A program made the translations under genes and the position numbers. 64,000 bases of DNA, taken from positions 3,100,001-3,164,000 of the forward strand of contig NZ_CP108785.1 of assembly GCF_045207655.1 (NCBI RefSeq), read 5' to 3'. The stretch comes from Embleya sp045207655 (GTDB lineage: Bacteria > Actinomycetota > Actinomycetes > Streptomycetales > Streptomycetaceae). This document shows, in pieces, positions 34,648-44,093 of the stretch. Numbering within the stretch: the first letter of the stretch is position 1; each line of letters opens with the position of its first letter. The notes under the pieces were generated by a model. It saw only the letters and a program-made list of their open reading frames with translations, had not been told where the DNA came from and made no database searches.

Positions 34648-36174
34648 TCAGGCGGCGGGTGCCCGGCGGGTGTTCCAGATCTCGCGTTCGGCGCCCTGGG
34701 GGTCGCGCACGACGCGCGGGGTGGTGTCCCACACCATCGTGTCGCGGTGCTCGTGGGTGTAGCGCGGCCACTGGGCACCCGGGTCGAGGTCGCGGATGAA
34801 GGCGACCCAGGCGCCGTGCATCGCGTCGGCCAGCTTCTGCGGGGCGTCGGGGCCGGTCGCGTTCTCCGCGCCGTCGGCGGCGAGCAGGTCGAAGGCGAAC
34901 GGCAGGTCGAGGCAGTGGAACGCCTTGCCGCCGAACATCGGCGCGCTGGACAGCCATTCGAACGTGTAGAGCCAGGTCGGCCGGTCCTGACCCGCGCGGG
35001 CCTCGGCGATCGAGACGGCGGCGCCCCGGAACAGCGTGTCGGTGAGCGCCTGGCCGATCACCTGGGCGGGGGTCGCGCCCTCGTGCAGGGCGAGATATGC
35101 CTCGATGCCCTCGGGTGGCAGGCCGACCGAACCGAGGATGCCCATGGCGGCCTCGATCGGGGCGTCCGGCATGCCGAACTCGGCGGCGGCGTTGAACTCG
35201 TGGTGGGTCGCGCCGAGCATCAGCGGCACGGGTGTGGCCGAGCCGTCGCGGAAGGCCGCGTGTACGTCCTCGGGGACCAACTCGCCGTCGGTGAACGGCG
35301 CCAGGAGCAGTCCGGGCAGCGCCGCGGAACCCTCCTCGGGCGCGGTGACCAGGTCCTGCAACCGTTGCATCTCGTCGTGCGAGACGTCGCGCAGCGCGGC
35401 GGCGGTCGCGGGTAGACCGGTGCGGGCGGTGAAGAGTTCGGACACGGCGAGGCCGGCCGCGCGGCTCTGCGGCTCCATCACGGCGCCGGAGACCGAGATC
35501 GCGGCCCGGAAGAGGTCGTGCGCGGACGGGGTGACCATGAGCGTCTGTACCGCGCCGCCACCGGCGGACTGACCGGCGATGGTGACCTTGGCCGGGTCGC
35601 CGCCGAAGGCCGCGATGTTGTCCCGGACCCAGCGCAGCGCGGCGATCCAGTCCAGCACGCCGCGGTTGTCGGGGGCGCCCTCCAGGTGCAGGAAGCCCTC
35701 GATGCCCAGCCGGTAGCCGAGCGAGACCAGGACGACGCCGTCCCGGTTGAACGCGCTGCCCTCGTACCAGGGACTGGCGGCGGAACCGGCCACGAAGCCT
35801 CCGCCGTGGATCCAGACCAGGACCGGCAGCCCGGCGTCCGTGTCCGCGTTTGTGTCCGTGTCCGGGCTCGGGCTCGGGTTCGCGCTCGGGTTCGGGTTCG
35901 GGGTGAACACGTTGACGCTCAGCACGCCGTCACCGGGGATCGACGGTTCCGGGATGATCGTCGGCCCGTCGCCGAAGCTGCGGCGCTGGGCGGTGGGGCC
36001 GTACGCGGTGGCGTCCAGCGGCTCGGTCCACGCCTCGGGGGCCTCGGGCGCGGCGAAGCGCAGGTCGCCGACGGGGGGCTTGGCGTACGGAATGCCCAGG
36101 AAGCGGGCGGACCGGCCCTGCCACGAACCCCGGACGGGGCCGAGGGTGGTGGTGACGAGCGGCTGGTTGGACAC
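34648..36174 (-). CDS. Type B carboxylesterase/lipase
   Basis: A 508-residue alpha/beta hydrolase of the carboxylesterase (COesterase) family. Oxyanion loop WIHGGGFVAGSA, nucleophile elbow TIAGQSAGGGAV with the catalytic Ser, and the acid/His parts later (GATHHEFN; the end ALPRYTHEHRDTM region). The N-terminus RGSWQGRSARFLGIPYAKPP is typical. Between VFTPN and LPVLVW, where homologues join directly, there is an insertion of about 22 residues, NPSANPSPSPDTDTNADTD, encoded by six-base repeats (35840-35905). No signal peptide, so it is cytoplasmic. Function toward natural esters unknown. Confidence 0.88.
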   Translation of the reverse strand: MSNQPLVTTTLGPVRGSWQGRSARFLGIPYAKPPVGDLRFAAPEAPEAWTEPLDATAYGPTAQRRSFGDGPTIIPEPSIPGDGVLSVNVFTPNPNPSANPSPSPDTDTNADTDAGLPVLVWIHGGGFVAGSAASPWYEGSAFNRDGVVLVSLGYRLGIEGFLHLEGAPDNRGVLDWIAALRWVRDNIAAFGGDPAKVTIAGQSAGGGAVQTLMVTPSAHDLFRAAISVSGAVMEPQSRAAGLAVSELFTARTGLPATAAALRDVSHDEMQRLQDLVTAPEEGSAALPGLLLAPFTDGELVPEDVHAAFRDGSATPVPLMLGATHHEFNAAAEFGMPDAPIEAAMGILGSVGLPPEGIEAYLALHEGATPAQVIGQALTDTLFRGAAVSIAEARAGQDRPTWLYTFEWLSSAPMFGGKAFHCLDLPFAFDLLAADGAENATGPDAPQKLADAMHGAWVAFIRDLDPGAQWPRYTHEHRDTMVWDTTPRVVRDPQGAEREIWNTRRAPAA

Positions 36175-36255
36175 GGGTTCATCCTTTGCGCGGAGGGGTC
36201 GAGCGGCTCACACGGGGGCGAATCCCGAGCGGTCCATGGCCGAGTATCGACCCCG

Positions 36256-36289
36256 ATTCATAAATATTACAAGACGTGAAAAAAATATG
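36256..36289. promoter_or_regulatory. AT-rich regulatory segment
   Basis: ATTCATAAATATTACAAGA and GTGAAAAAAATATGA form one of the most AT-rich stretches in the window, between the esterase start (36174) and the ROK regulator (36484), which are divergent. Probably carries the esterase promoter and regulator binding site. Downstream, 36328-36370 holds an 18-bp repeat (CCGCGGTGCCGTTGGG, twice). Confidence 0.45.
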
Positions 36290-36483
36290 ACCGCCCACGC
36301 GGCCACGCGACCATGCGCCCACGGAGCCGCGGTGCCGTTGGGCCGCGGTGCCGTTGGGCCACGGTGGCGCCGAGTTGCCGACCCACGGGTCGGTGGGACC
36401 GCAGGGCGTTGCCGGGCGTTGGCACCACCCGGCCCCGCGGTCGACCGGAAGCGTCCGGATCCGACTGGGGCAGAATCGGTCGG

Positions 36484-37731
36484 GTGAACACCCCCGCCCC
36501 CACCGACACCGCCGCGGTTCGTCGGCACAATCTCGCCCTCGTGTCGCGCGAGATCGCCGCGCACGGCCCCTGTGCGCGTACCGAGGTCGCGACGGCCACC
36601 GGCCTCGTGCCCGCCTCGGTCACCGGCTTGGCCGCCGACCTGATCGGGCGTGGTCTGGTGGCCGAGGTGGGCTCGGCGTCCTCCGGGGGGCGGGGGCGGC
36701 CGCGCCGGTTGTTGCGCCTGGTGCCGGGGCGGGTGGTGGCGATCGCGGTACAGGTGACCCTGGAGCGGGTCGAGGTGATGGCCGCGGACCTGGCCGGCAC
36801 CGTGGTGCACCGCGCGTCCGTGCCGCATCACGCGCCGTTCGGCGATCCCGAACCGCCGGCCGCCGTGCTCGCGCGCGAGATCGGCCGGGCCGAAGCGGTG
36901 GTGCGCGCCCGACCCGACGTGCATCTCGCCCGGGTGGTGATCGCGATGGCGGGGCCGGTGACCGGGCCCGGCCACACCGTTGCCGCAGCGATCGACTTCG
37001 GCTGGTCCCGGACCGACCTGCGCGCGCTGGTGCTGGCGCACCTGCCCGACCTCGCCTGCCCGCTCGACGTGGTCAACGACGCGAACGTCGCGGCCCTGGC
37101 CGAATACCACGCCCGGGCCGAACGGGGCGGTGAACTCCCTTACGCCGTCGCGTACATCAAGGCCGACACCGGTGTGGGCGGCGGCCTGGTGGTGGACGGC
37201 CGGATCCACACCGGTACGCACGGCACGGCCGGCGAAGTCGGCCACATCCCGCTCGCGTTCGACGGCCCCGACTGCCCGTGCGGTGCGCGCGGGTGCCTGG
37301 CGATGTACGTCGGGCCCGAGCCGCTGACCGCCGCCGCCGGGCTCGCCGACCTCGCCGCGCGGGACGGGATCGACGCGGCCCTGGCCGAACTCGACCGCCG
37401 ACTGGGCGCCGGCGATCCGCGGGCGGTCGACGCGCTCGCCGTCGCGGGCCGCGCGGTGGGCGCGGCGGTGCTGGCGATCTCGGGACTCGTGGACCCGGGC
37501 GAGGTGATCCTGGGCGGCTACCTGGCGACGTGGAAGGCATGGCTGACCCCCGGTGTCGACGCCACGCTGGCCGGCCGCCGCGCGCTCGCGCCACGTCTGC
37601 AACCGGCCATCGTGGCAGGCGTGTTGGGCCCGGACGCGACGCTGCGCGGAGCACTCCGGATCAGCCGGGAGTCGACCCTGGCCAACGCGGCCGACGTCCC
37701 GGTGCTGGGCAACACGACCACGACGACCTGA
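36484..37731 (+). CDS. ROK-family transcriptional regulator
   Basis: A 415-residue ROK regulator. The N-terminal winged helix (about 10-75: VRRHNLALVSREIAAHGPCA, RTEVATATGLVPASVTGLAA) precedes a sugar-kinase-like domain with GTHGTAGEVGHIPL and the zinc motif CPCGARGC (C-x-C-G-x-x-G-C). The DxGGT phosphate loop is diverged, so it senses rather than phosphorylates a sugar. GTG at 36484, 36 bp after a long Pro-rich stretch. Divergent from the esterase gene, a plausible target. It could also act elsewhere, since the chitosanase repressor CsnR is a ROK protein. Confidence 0.85.
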   Translation: MNTPAPTDTAAVRRHNLALVSREIAAHGPCARTEVATATGLVPASVTGLAADLIGRGLVAEVGSASSGGRGRPRRLLRLVPGRVVAIAVQVTLERVEVMAADLAGTVVHRASVPHHAPFGDPEPPAAVLAREIGRAEAVVRARPDVHLARVVIAMAGPVTGPGHTVAAAIDFGWSRTDLRALVLAHLPDLACPLDVVNDANVAALAEYHARAERGGELPYAVAYIKADTGVGGGLVVDGRIHTGTHGTAGEVGHIPLAFDGPDCPCGARGCLAMYVGPEPLTAAAGLADLAARDGIDAALAELDRRLGAGDPRAVDALAVAGRAVGAAVLAISGLVDPGEVILGGYLATWKAWLTPGVDATLAGRRALAPRLQPAIVAGVLGPDATLRGALRISRESTLANAADVPVLGNTTTTT

Positions 37732-37953
37732 CGTCGCCCGCGCGTGCTCTCGTGCTCTCGCGCATCGCCGGCGCCCGAAGCCCGCTTTCGACCCGTTTCC
37801 GACGCGTTCCGATCCGCCTCCGATCCGTCTCTCACCCGGCCGTTCACCCTGCTCCAGATGGGTGAACCCACTTCGAGTCGCCCGTGCCGTACCGCGCCCG
37901 CCCCATGCTGAGCCCGCGGTCGCAATCGGCGGTCGGGATCGATAGGGGCACGC

Positions 37954-38511
37954 GTGCGCAAACGCTTCGGAGTCATGGTCGCGGCAGCGCTGTTGGTGGT
38001 GGCCGCGGCCGTGCCCGCGTACGCCCGGCCCGCGCTGCCGGACGCCACCGACGGTGCCTACCTGAACGAGATGTTGACCGCGATCAACACCTACCGGAGC
38101 CGGCACGGCGCGCCGGCCGTGCGGTTCGACCCGGAGCTGAACACGTACGCGAAGAAACGCGCGGCGCAGATCTCGGCCTTCGAGGGGCTCTCGGAGGGCC
38201 ATCGCGGGCTGGACCCCGGCACGGGCGAGACGCTCTATTGGGGCGGCGGCACCGCACCGGGCCCGGTCTCGGCCCCAGCGGCGGCGCAGGCCTGGTACGA
38301 CGAGGTCGCCGCGTACGACTTCGAGGCCGGCCGATTCAGTGGCGCCACAGGCAACTTCACCCAGTTGGTCTGGAAGCGCAGCACCAGGATCGGCGCGGCC
38401 CGCTCCGCCGGTCGCGGCTCGAAATGGTACGAGACCTACATCGTGGTCAACTGGCGGGCACCGGGCAATCTGACCGGCTCCTTCACGCAAAACGTGGCAC
38501 CGGCCCGCTGA
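37954..38511 (+). CDS. Secreted CAP-domain (SCP/PR-1) protein
   Basis: A 185-residue exported protein. Signal peptide 1 to about 25 (MRKRFGVMVAAALLVVAAAVPAYA), then a complete CAP domain: YLNEMLTAINTYRSRHGAPAV, SEGHRGLDPGTGETLYWGGG, and GNFTQLVWKRSTRIGAA, the last being the family signature. Of the two usual CAP His residues one is seen (EGHRG); the second lies where FTQLVW follows, so the ion site may be incomplete. Role in streptomycetes unknown. GTG start. Confidence 0.85.
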   Translation: MRKRFGVMVAAALLVVAAAVPAYARPALPDATDGAYLNEMLTAINTYRSRHGAPAVRFDPELNTYAKKRAAQISAFEGLSEGHRGLDPGTGETLYWGGGTAPGPVSAPAAAQAWYDEVAAYDFEAGRFSGATGNFTQLVWKRSTRIGAARSAGRGSKWYETYIVVNWRAPGNLTGSFTQNVAPAR

Positions 38512-38534
38512 CGCGAGGGATTTGGCCGTACGCC

Positions 38535-39130
38535 CGTCGGCGGTCCGAGCGCCGGTCGTGGCCGAATTCGGTCGGCAGCCCGAGCGCCGGCCGCAGCCGA
38601 GTCCCTGTCGGCGGCCCAAACGCCGGTCGCGAACGAGTCCGGTTCGGTGGTCCGAGCGTCCGCCGTGGCCGAATCCCTACGGCGGCCCGAGCGCCGACCG
38701 TGCCGAGTTCAGGTTCCGGTGATCCGAGCGCCTGCCGCGACCGGATCCCGTTTGGTGGTCCAAGCGTTCGTTGTGGCCGAATCCTGGTCGGCGGTGTGAG
38801 TGTTGGTCGTGGCCGAGACGCCTACGGCGGCTTGAACGCCGATTGTGGCCGCGTTCCGGTCGGTGGTCTGAGCGCCGGTCTGGCCGAATTCCGGTCGGTG
38901 GTCCAAGCCACTGCGGTGGCCGAATCCTGGTCGGCGGTGCGAGTGTTGGACGTGGTGGAGTCGCCCACGGCGGCCCGAGCGCCTGCCGCAGTCGAATTCC
39001 GTTTGGCGGTCCAAGCATCCGCTGTGGCCGAATCCCGGTCGGCGGTGCGAGTGTTGGACGTGGCCGAGTCCCCACGGCGGTCCGGGCGCCGGTTGTGGCT
39101 GAATCCCCGTTGTGGCGAAATACCCGCTTC
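38535..39130. repeat. Minisatellite, 36-bp units
   Basis: About sixteen head-to-tail units of 34-37 bp with consensus GTCGGCGGTCCGAGCG followed by CCGGTCGTGGCCGAATCCG. Three successive unit types (GGTCCAAGC..., GGTGCGAGTGTTGG..., ACGGCGGCCCGAGCG...) recur together, giving a 108-bp higher-order period. It fills the 644-bp gap between the CAP gene and the MFS gene. No stop appears for long in some frames because the unit is near a multiple of three. Confidence 0.88.
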
Positions 39131-39155
39131 AGGTTGGTCGTTGCCGCGACATGCG

Positions 39156-40544
39156 TCATCCTCCCGAGGCCGCACGCCCGTTCGTCCCGGTCGGCCACAA
39201 TGCCGCGCTCGCCGCGAGTGGTGGAAGCAGCGCGACGAGGGCCAGGGCCCGCGCCGGGTCCATGGTCTCGGACAGCGCGCCGACCGCTGCCGCGCCCATC
39301 CCGCCGCCGACGAAGTACGTCTGGTTGAGCAGTCCGACCGCCCCGCCGCGTACGGCGGGGTCGACCAGAGTGGCGACCCGCCCGGTGGTGACGACCTGGC
39401 TCACCGCGAAGGCCACGATGCACAGCGACGCGGCCACCACGATCACCGCCGCGCCCGAGCTCAGGCCCACCGCGAGCAGGCCCGCCGCAGCCGCCACCGC
39501 GGTCGCCGCGAACAACCCGCGCCCGTGCGACCCCACCGCCCGACGGGCGAGCACGAAGCCGATCAGGCCGCCGGGCAGCAGTGCCGCGCCGACCTGGAGC
39601 ACGCTCCACTCGTACTCCCGGACCAGCAGTTGCGGCGCCGCGTACATCACCGAGAACAGCGCGCCGAACACGCCGATCCCCATCACCGCCGTGAGCACGA
39701 TCGTGCGGTCGCCGATCAGCGCGCGCGGCACGAAACCGTGCGGGCGGCGCCGGGTCCACCAGGTCAGCGTGCCCAGGGCGAGCGCGGCGCCGGCGCCCAG
39801 GGCCGAGACCGCGGGCGCGCCCAGGGACAGCGTGGGGGACTGGATCAGCACCAGCGATGTGGTGGCCGTGATCGCGACCAGCCCGGCACCCACCGCGTCC
39901 ACCGCGCGGCGCGAACCGGTCCCGGCGCGGCGGATCAGCGGCAGGCACAGGGCGATCACCGGCAGGGACAGCGCGGGCAGTACGAGCGTGGCCCGCCAGC
40001 CGATCCACTCGGTCACCACGCCACCGACCAGGGTGGCGCCGGCCCCGAAGACCGCCATCGTGCCGCCGAAGCCGCCCAGGATCCGGGCCCGCCGGGCCGG
40101 ATCGGCGGCCACCGCGAGCGCCAGCGCGGCGGAGACCATCGCGCCCGAGCCGGCCGCCGCCAGGAACCGACCGGCGACCAGGACACCGAGGTTCGGCGCA
40201 CCCAGGCACACCGCCATGCCCAGCGCGAGCAGCGCGCCGCCCGCCGACAGCGAGAACCGCACGCCGCGCGCGTCCGCGAGCCGGCCGAACACGGCCGTCC
40301 CCATGCCGAGCGCGAGCGCGTGCGCGGTCAGCACCCAGCCGAGGGTCGTCGGCCCGGCGTCCAGAGCGCGGCCCACGTCCGGCAGCGCGACCCCGGCCGA
40401 GGTGACCCCGAACACCGAGGGCCCGCCGAGCAGTCCGAGCCGGATCCCTTCCCCGCGAATCGCACCGGGCTCCGCTGCCGTCCGGATCGGCACCGGCCCC
40501 GCCTGCCCGGTACTCCCGTCCGGCGTCGCCTGCTTCGTCGTCAC
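39156..40544 (-). CDS. MFS transporter
   Basis: A 462-residue, 14-helix-type major facilitator. Motif A appears as FGRLADARGVRFSLSAGGAL and motif C-like segments as GFGGTMAVFGAGATLVGGVVTEW. GTG at 40544 is preferred to a farther ATG because GAGGAG lies 8 bp ahead. The N-terminus is a Gln/Pro/Gly-rich cytoplasmic tail. Divergent from the quinone reductase at 40728; together they could remove and detoxify a quinone or similar drug. Specific substrate unknown. Confidence 0.85.
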   Translation of the reverse strand: MTTKQATPDGSTGQAGPVPIRTAAEPGAIRGEGIRLGLLGGPSVFGVTSAGVALPDVGRALDAGPTTLGWVLTAHALALGMGTAVFGRLADARGVRFSLSAGGALLALGMAVCLGAPNLGVLVAGRFLAAAGSGAMVSAALALAVAADPARRARILGGFGGTMAVFGAGATLVGGVVTEWIGWRATLVLPALSLPVIALCLPLIRRAGTGSRRAVDAVGAGLVAITATTSLVLIQSPTLSLGAPAVSALGAGAALALGTLTWWTRRRPHGFVPRALIGDRTIVLTAVMGIGVFGALFSVMYAAPQLLVREYEWSVLQVGAALLPGGLIGFVLARRAVGSHGRGLFAATAVAAAAGLLAVGLSSGAAVIVVAASLCIVAFAVSQVVTTGRVATLVDPAVRGGAVGLLNQTYFVGGGMGAAAVGALSETMDPARALALVALLPPLAASAALWPTGTNGRAASGG

Positions 40545-40727
40545 GACCGTGCTCCTCGTCCGCGATGCCGCCGGGGTGTACTCGACCATCGAGCCCCGGG
40601 CATCGACCCGGGCCACTCTCGGCCCGCGCCCAGCCGCCGCCCATCCCTCACCTGGGGGATGGGCGCGTGCGGCCGGGACGCGCAGGATCGACGACGTCCG
40701 CATCGATCCGGCCGAGGAGTACGCGCC

Positions 40728-41735
40728 ATGCAAGCCGTCATCGCCACCGCATACGGTGGTCCCGAGGTACTGACCGCCGTCCACGCCCATCCCGAACCGC
40801 GTCCCGGCCCGGGGCAGGTGCTGGTGAACGTGGCCGCCGGCGGGGTCAACTTCATCGACATCAGCCAGCGCCGAGGAGTGTTCGCCGTACCCACGCCGTT
40901 CGTCCCCGGCGTCGAGGGCGCCGGTACGGTCGCCGAACTCGGCCCGGACGTGACCGGCGTCGCCGTCGGCGACCGGGTGGCGTGGGCCATGGACGGCTCG
41001 GTGACCACCGCGTACGGCGGCTACGCGCAGCGCGCCGTGGTCTCCGCGGATCGTGCGGTGCCGATCCCGGACGGGCTGGACGTCGAATCGGCCGCCTCGG
41101 TGTTGATGCACGGGATGACCGCGCACTACCTCACCCACGACACCCACCGGGTCCGCCAGGGCGAGACTGTCGTGGTGCACGCGGCGGCGGGCGGGCTGGG
41201 CGGACTGCTTACCCAGTACGCGGTCGCCCGCGGCGCGCGGGTGATCGCGACGGTGTCCGACCCGGCCAAGCACGCCCGGGCCCGCGCGGCCGGGGCCGAT
41301 CTCGTGGTCGGTTACGACGGGTTCGCCGAGCGGGTCCGCGAGGCCACCGAGGGGCGGGGCGCGGACGTGGTGTACGACGGAGTCGGCGCGGCGACCTTCG
41401 ACGGCGGCCTGGCGAGCCTTCGTACCCGCGGCACCATGGTGCTGCTCGGCGGGGCGAGCGGCCCGGTACGAGACTTCGACACCGGCCGCCTGCTCGGCGC
41501 GGGCTCGTTGTACCTGACCCGGCCCGGCATCGCCGACTACCTCCGCGACCGCGTGGAACTGCTCGCCCGGGCACGCGACGTGTTCGAACGCACGCTGTCC
41601 GGCGCATTGCGGCCGCATGTGGGCGGGCGCTACCCCCTGGCGCAGGCGCGCCGCGCACACGAGGACCTGGAGAGCCGCCGAACGACGGGGAAGCTTCTGC
41701 TGATTCCCGAGACTGACGCCTTCGCCGGGGGGTGA
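40728..41735 (+). CDS. NADPH:quinone reductase-like oxidoreductase
   Basis: A 335-residue zinc-free medium-chain dehydrogenase of the quinone oxidoreductase group. Substrate-binding GroES-like part MQAVIATAYGGPEVL, NFIDISQRRG, then the NADPH-binding part VVVHAAAGGLGGLLTQYAVARGARVIATV (AAxGGxG). Structural-zinc Cys residues are absent, as expected. The end RRTTGKLLLIPETDAFAGG carries a short tail beyond the usual KLLLIP. The last about 215 bp of the gene are copied twice downstream. Divergent from the MFS gene. Confidence 0.88.
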   Translation: MQAVIATAYGGPEVLTAVHAHPEPRPGPGQVLVNVAAGGVNFIDISQRRGVFAVPTPFVPGVEGAGTVAELGPDVTGVAVGDRVAWAMDGSVTTAYGGYAQRAVVSADRAVPIPDGLDVESAASVLMHGMTAHYLTHDTHRVRQGETVVVHAAAGGLGGLLTQYAVARGARVIATVSDPAKHARARAAGADLVVGYDGFAERVREATEGRGADVVYDGVGAATFDGGLASLRTRGTMVLLGGASGPVRDFDTGRLLGAGSLYLTRPGIADYLRDRVELLARARDVFERTLSGALRPHVGGRYPLAQARRAHEDLESRRTTGKLLLIPETDAFAGG

Positions 41736-42240
41736 CCCGGCCGACCCGTCGGCGCATCGACCCGCCACCCGGCCCGGCTTCGCGAATATCTCCGTGCCCG
41801 CGTGGAATTGCCCGCCCGGGCGCGCGACGTGCTGGAGAACGCAAGTTGTCCGGCGCGCTGCGGCCGTAGGTGGGCGGGCGCATCCGCCGGCGCGGGCGCG
41901 TGGTGTGGACGAGGACCCCGGAGAGCCGGCGGACGACGGGGAGACTTCTGCTGATTCGCCGGGTTGATGCCGTGGCTGGGGGGGGGTGACCCGGCCGACG
42001 TGCCGGCACGCCGAGTCGCCACCCGGTCGGGCTTCGCCGGCTGTGTCCGTGGCCGCGTGGAATTGCCCGCCTGGGCGCGCGACGTGTTGGAGAGCGCAAG
42101 CTGTCCGGCGCGCTGCGGCCGTAGGTGGGCGGGCGCTACTCGCCGGCGCGGGCGCGTGGTGTGGACGAGGACCCGGAGAGCCGGCGGACGACGGGGAAGC
42201 TTCTGCTGATTCGCCGGGTTGATGCCTTTGCTGGGGTGAC
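41521..42240. repeat. 250-bp tandem triplication of the quinone reductase 3' end
   Basis: Three units of about 250 bp (41521-41770, 41771-42024, 42025-42240). The first is the real 3' end plus 35 bp of spacer; the other two keep GTGGAATTGCCCGCC, GCGCGACGTG, TGGGCGGGCG, GGAGAGCCGG and CTTCTGCTGATT but have stop codons and indels, so they are noncoding. The two distal copies resemble each other more than the gene. Confidence 0.88.
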
Positions 42241-42311
42241 CCGCCGACCCGCCGACCCGCCGACCCGCCGACCCGCCGACCCGCCGACCCGCCGACCCGC
42301 CGACCCGCCGG
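42238..42311. repeat. 8-bp tandem repeat (GACCCGCC)n
   Basis: About nine perfect GACCCGCC units directly follow the last 250-bp copy and seem to be an expansion of the TGACCCGGCCGACCC spacer that follows each earlier copy. The unit is not a multiple of three. Confidence 0.92.
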
Positions 42312-42452
42312 CACCCCGACAGCTGACCGCCGATCCACAGCGCACCGACCCAAGCGCACCGACCTGCCGACCCGATTGCCGCGCCGGCCTTTGCACCCCC
42401 GGCCCGGTTATTGCCTCCGCCCGAGATACCCGACCAGTGAACGGAAGCGCCG

Positions 42453-43538
42453 ATGACCCGCCGACCCGACACCGACGGCTGGAAGCGGGACGAACTGCTC
42501 GCCCGCGCCGCCGAGGCGCCCGACGCGCTCGCGCTGTTCGCGACCGCGTCGGTGCGGCTGCGGCGTCTGGTCCCGTTCGACGCCGCCGTGTGGCGCGCGA
42601 CCGATCCGCTCACCGGGCTGATCGCCGCGCCGATCCGGGTGGAGAACATCGACGCGGGTGGCTGCGCGGCGTTTTGGACCAGCGAGGCCGACCCGAACAC
42701 GATCAACGCGTTCCGCACCCTCGTGGACGCCCGGGTTCCGGCGGCGGCGCTGCGCGAGAGCACGGGCGATCGGCCCGAGATCGGTCCGCTCTACGACGCG
42801 TACCTGCGCCCACGCCGGTTCGGCGACGAACTGCGCGCGGTGCTGCGGACGGCGGGTCGACCGTGGGGCAGCGTGAGCCTGTTCCGGGACCGGGATCGGC
42901 CGGCCTTCACCCCCGCCGACACCGAACTGGTCGCAGGTCTGTCCGCGCCACTCGCCAGGCGGCTGCGCGGCTTCCTGCGGCCGGGCGAGGTCACCGTCGA
43001 GGAGGTGGCCGGCACGGACGAGGCGACCGGCGTACTGCTCTTCGACCGCGCCGGACGCCTGATCTCGGCCAACGAGCAGGCCCGCGAGCGAATCGCGAGT
43101 GTGGCAGGCGAGGACGCGGAAACCACGATGCCGATGTGGATCGCCACCCTGGCGGCGGCCGGGACCGGTCGGGTGCGGGTGCGGACCCGCGCCGGACGCT
43201 GGCTGGTGTGCCACGCGTCCCGGCTGAGCGGCGACGACCCCTTCACGGTGGTGATGATCGAGGCGGCTCCGGCGTCCGAGGTGGCCGCGATCATCGTCGA
43301 GGCGTACGAACTGACCGGGCGCGAGGCCGAGATCACCCGCCTGGTCGCGGGCGGCCTGGGCACCGACGAGATCGCCCGCCGACTGCAGATCTCCAAACAC
43401 ACGGTGCGCGACCACATCAAGTCCGTCCTGTCCAAGGTCGGCGTCGCCAGCCGCGGTGAACTGGTCGCCAAACTCTTCACCGAACACGTAGCCCCAGCCG
43501 CCACAGCCCAGGTGTCGCGAGTACGAACGGCGAGTTGA
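42453..43538 (+). CDS. LuxR-family regulator with GAF-like sensor
   Basis: A 361-residue regulator. The N-terminal about 170 residues look like a GAF fold (RRLVPFDAAVWRATDPLTGL, GRPWGSVSLFRDRDRPAFTPAD), the middle contains a PAS-like segment (GVLLFDRAGRLISANEQAR) and residues about 295-345 are the LuxR DNA-binding helix-turn-helix (LTGREAEITRLVAGGLGTDEIARRLQISKHTVRDHIKSVLSKVG). ATG preceded by GGAAGC. Ligand and targets unknown; no clear operon partner. Confidence 0.85.
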   Translation: MTRRPDTDGWKRDELLARAAEAPDALALFATASVRLRRLVPFDAAVWRATDPLTGLIAAPIRVENIDAGGCAAFWTSEADPNTINAFRTLVDARVPAAALRESTGDRPEIGPLYDAYLRPRRFGDELRAVLRTAGRPWGSVSLFRDRDRPAFTPADTELVAGLSAPLARRLRGFLRPGEVTVEEVAGTDEATGVLLFDRAGRLISANEQARERIASVAGEDAETTMPMWIATLAAAGTGRVRVRTRAGRWLVCHASRLSGDDPFTVVMIEAAPASEVAAIIVEAYELTGREAEITRLVAGGLGTDEIARRLQISKHTVRDHIKSVLSKVGVASRGELVAKLFTEHVAPAATAQVSRVRTAS

Positions 43539-44093
43539 CCGCACCACGGTCACGGCCACGGCCACGCCCGCGCGGCGCGGCGCCGCCACCACCAGACCCG
43601 CCACCGGCACCACTGGCACCACCGTCGCCGAGGAGCCCGGGTCGTAGAGCCCGTATCAGCCACGCCGTCCCGCCCTCGGCAGTCCCGCCTTGCGCGCCAC
43701 GCCCTACCGGCTGAAGACCTCAGGCATGCCCGGGCCGAGACCGGTTTTCACCCGCGACGTGCAAGCCGACCACAACCACGCACACCACCCGTCCCAGAAG
43801 CGACCACGCGCCACATACCGTCGCACCAATCACCGCCCCCGCAGCCCGCCGCCTGCCAACCACCCACCCGGGCAAGCCACCCCGCGCACGCCGCCATGCC
43901 AATGCACCAACCGCCCACGTCGCCCGTGCATTTGCGCCAACCGCCCACACCGACCCCGCCACCCGCCGCTCAGTGCGTGTCCCCCACCCCCAGCCCGCCG
44001 ATACACCGACCACCCACGCCAAGTGCCATCGCGCCGCGCGCGCCAACCACCGACACCGAGCGCACCGCCCCCACCCCGAGCGTGTCCCCCAAG
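43539..44093. other. Low-complexity, C-rich gene-free stretch
   Basis: About 555 bp between the LuxR gene and the dehalogenase remnant. The plus strand is strongly C/A-rich (CCACCC, CCGCCAC, ACCGACC repeats), so frames across it read as Pro/Thr/His-rich protein without real homology. No hairpin or RNA gene noted. Confidence 0.55.

Noticed and set aside
38535..39130. CRISPR array
   Set aside because: Units are contiguous and degenerate, without constant repeats separated by unique spacers, and no cas genes are present.
37884..41735. A 1283-residue plus-strand frame ending in the quinone reductase
   Set aside because: It runs through the minisatellite and the antisense of the MFS gene; only the last 335 residues are a real protein.
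43690..44093. Pro/Thr/His-rich protein fused ahead of the dehalogenase fragment
   Set aside because: The reading comes from C-rich low-complexity DNA and no homologue has such a region.
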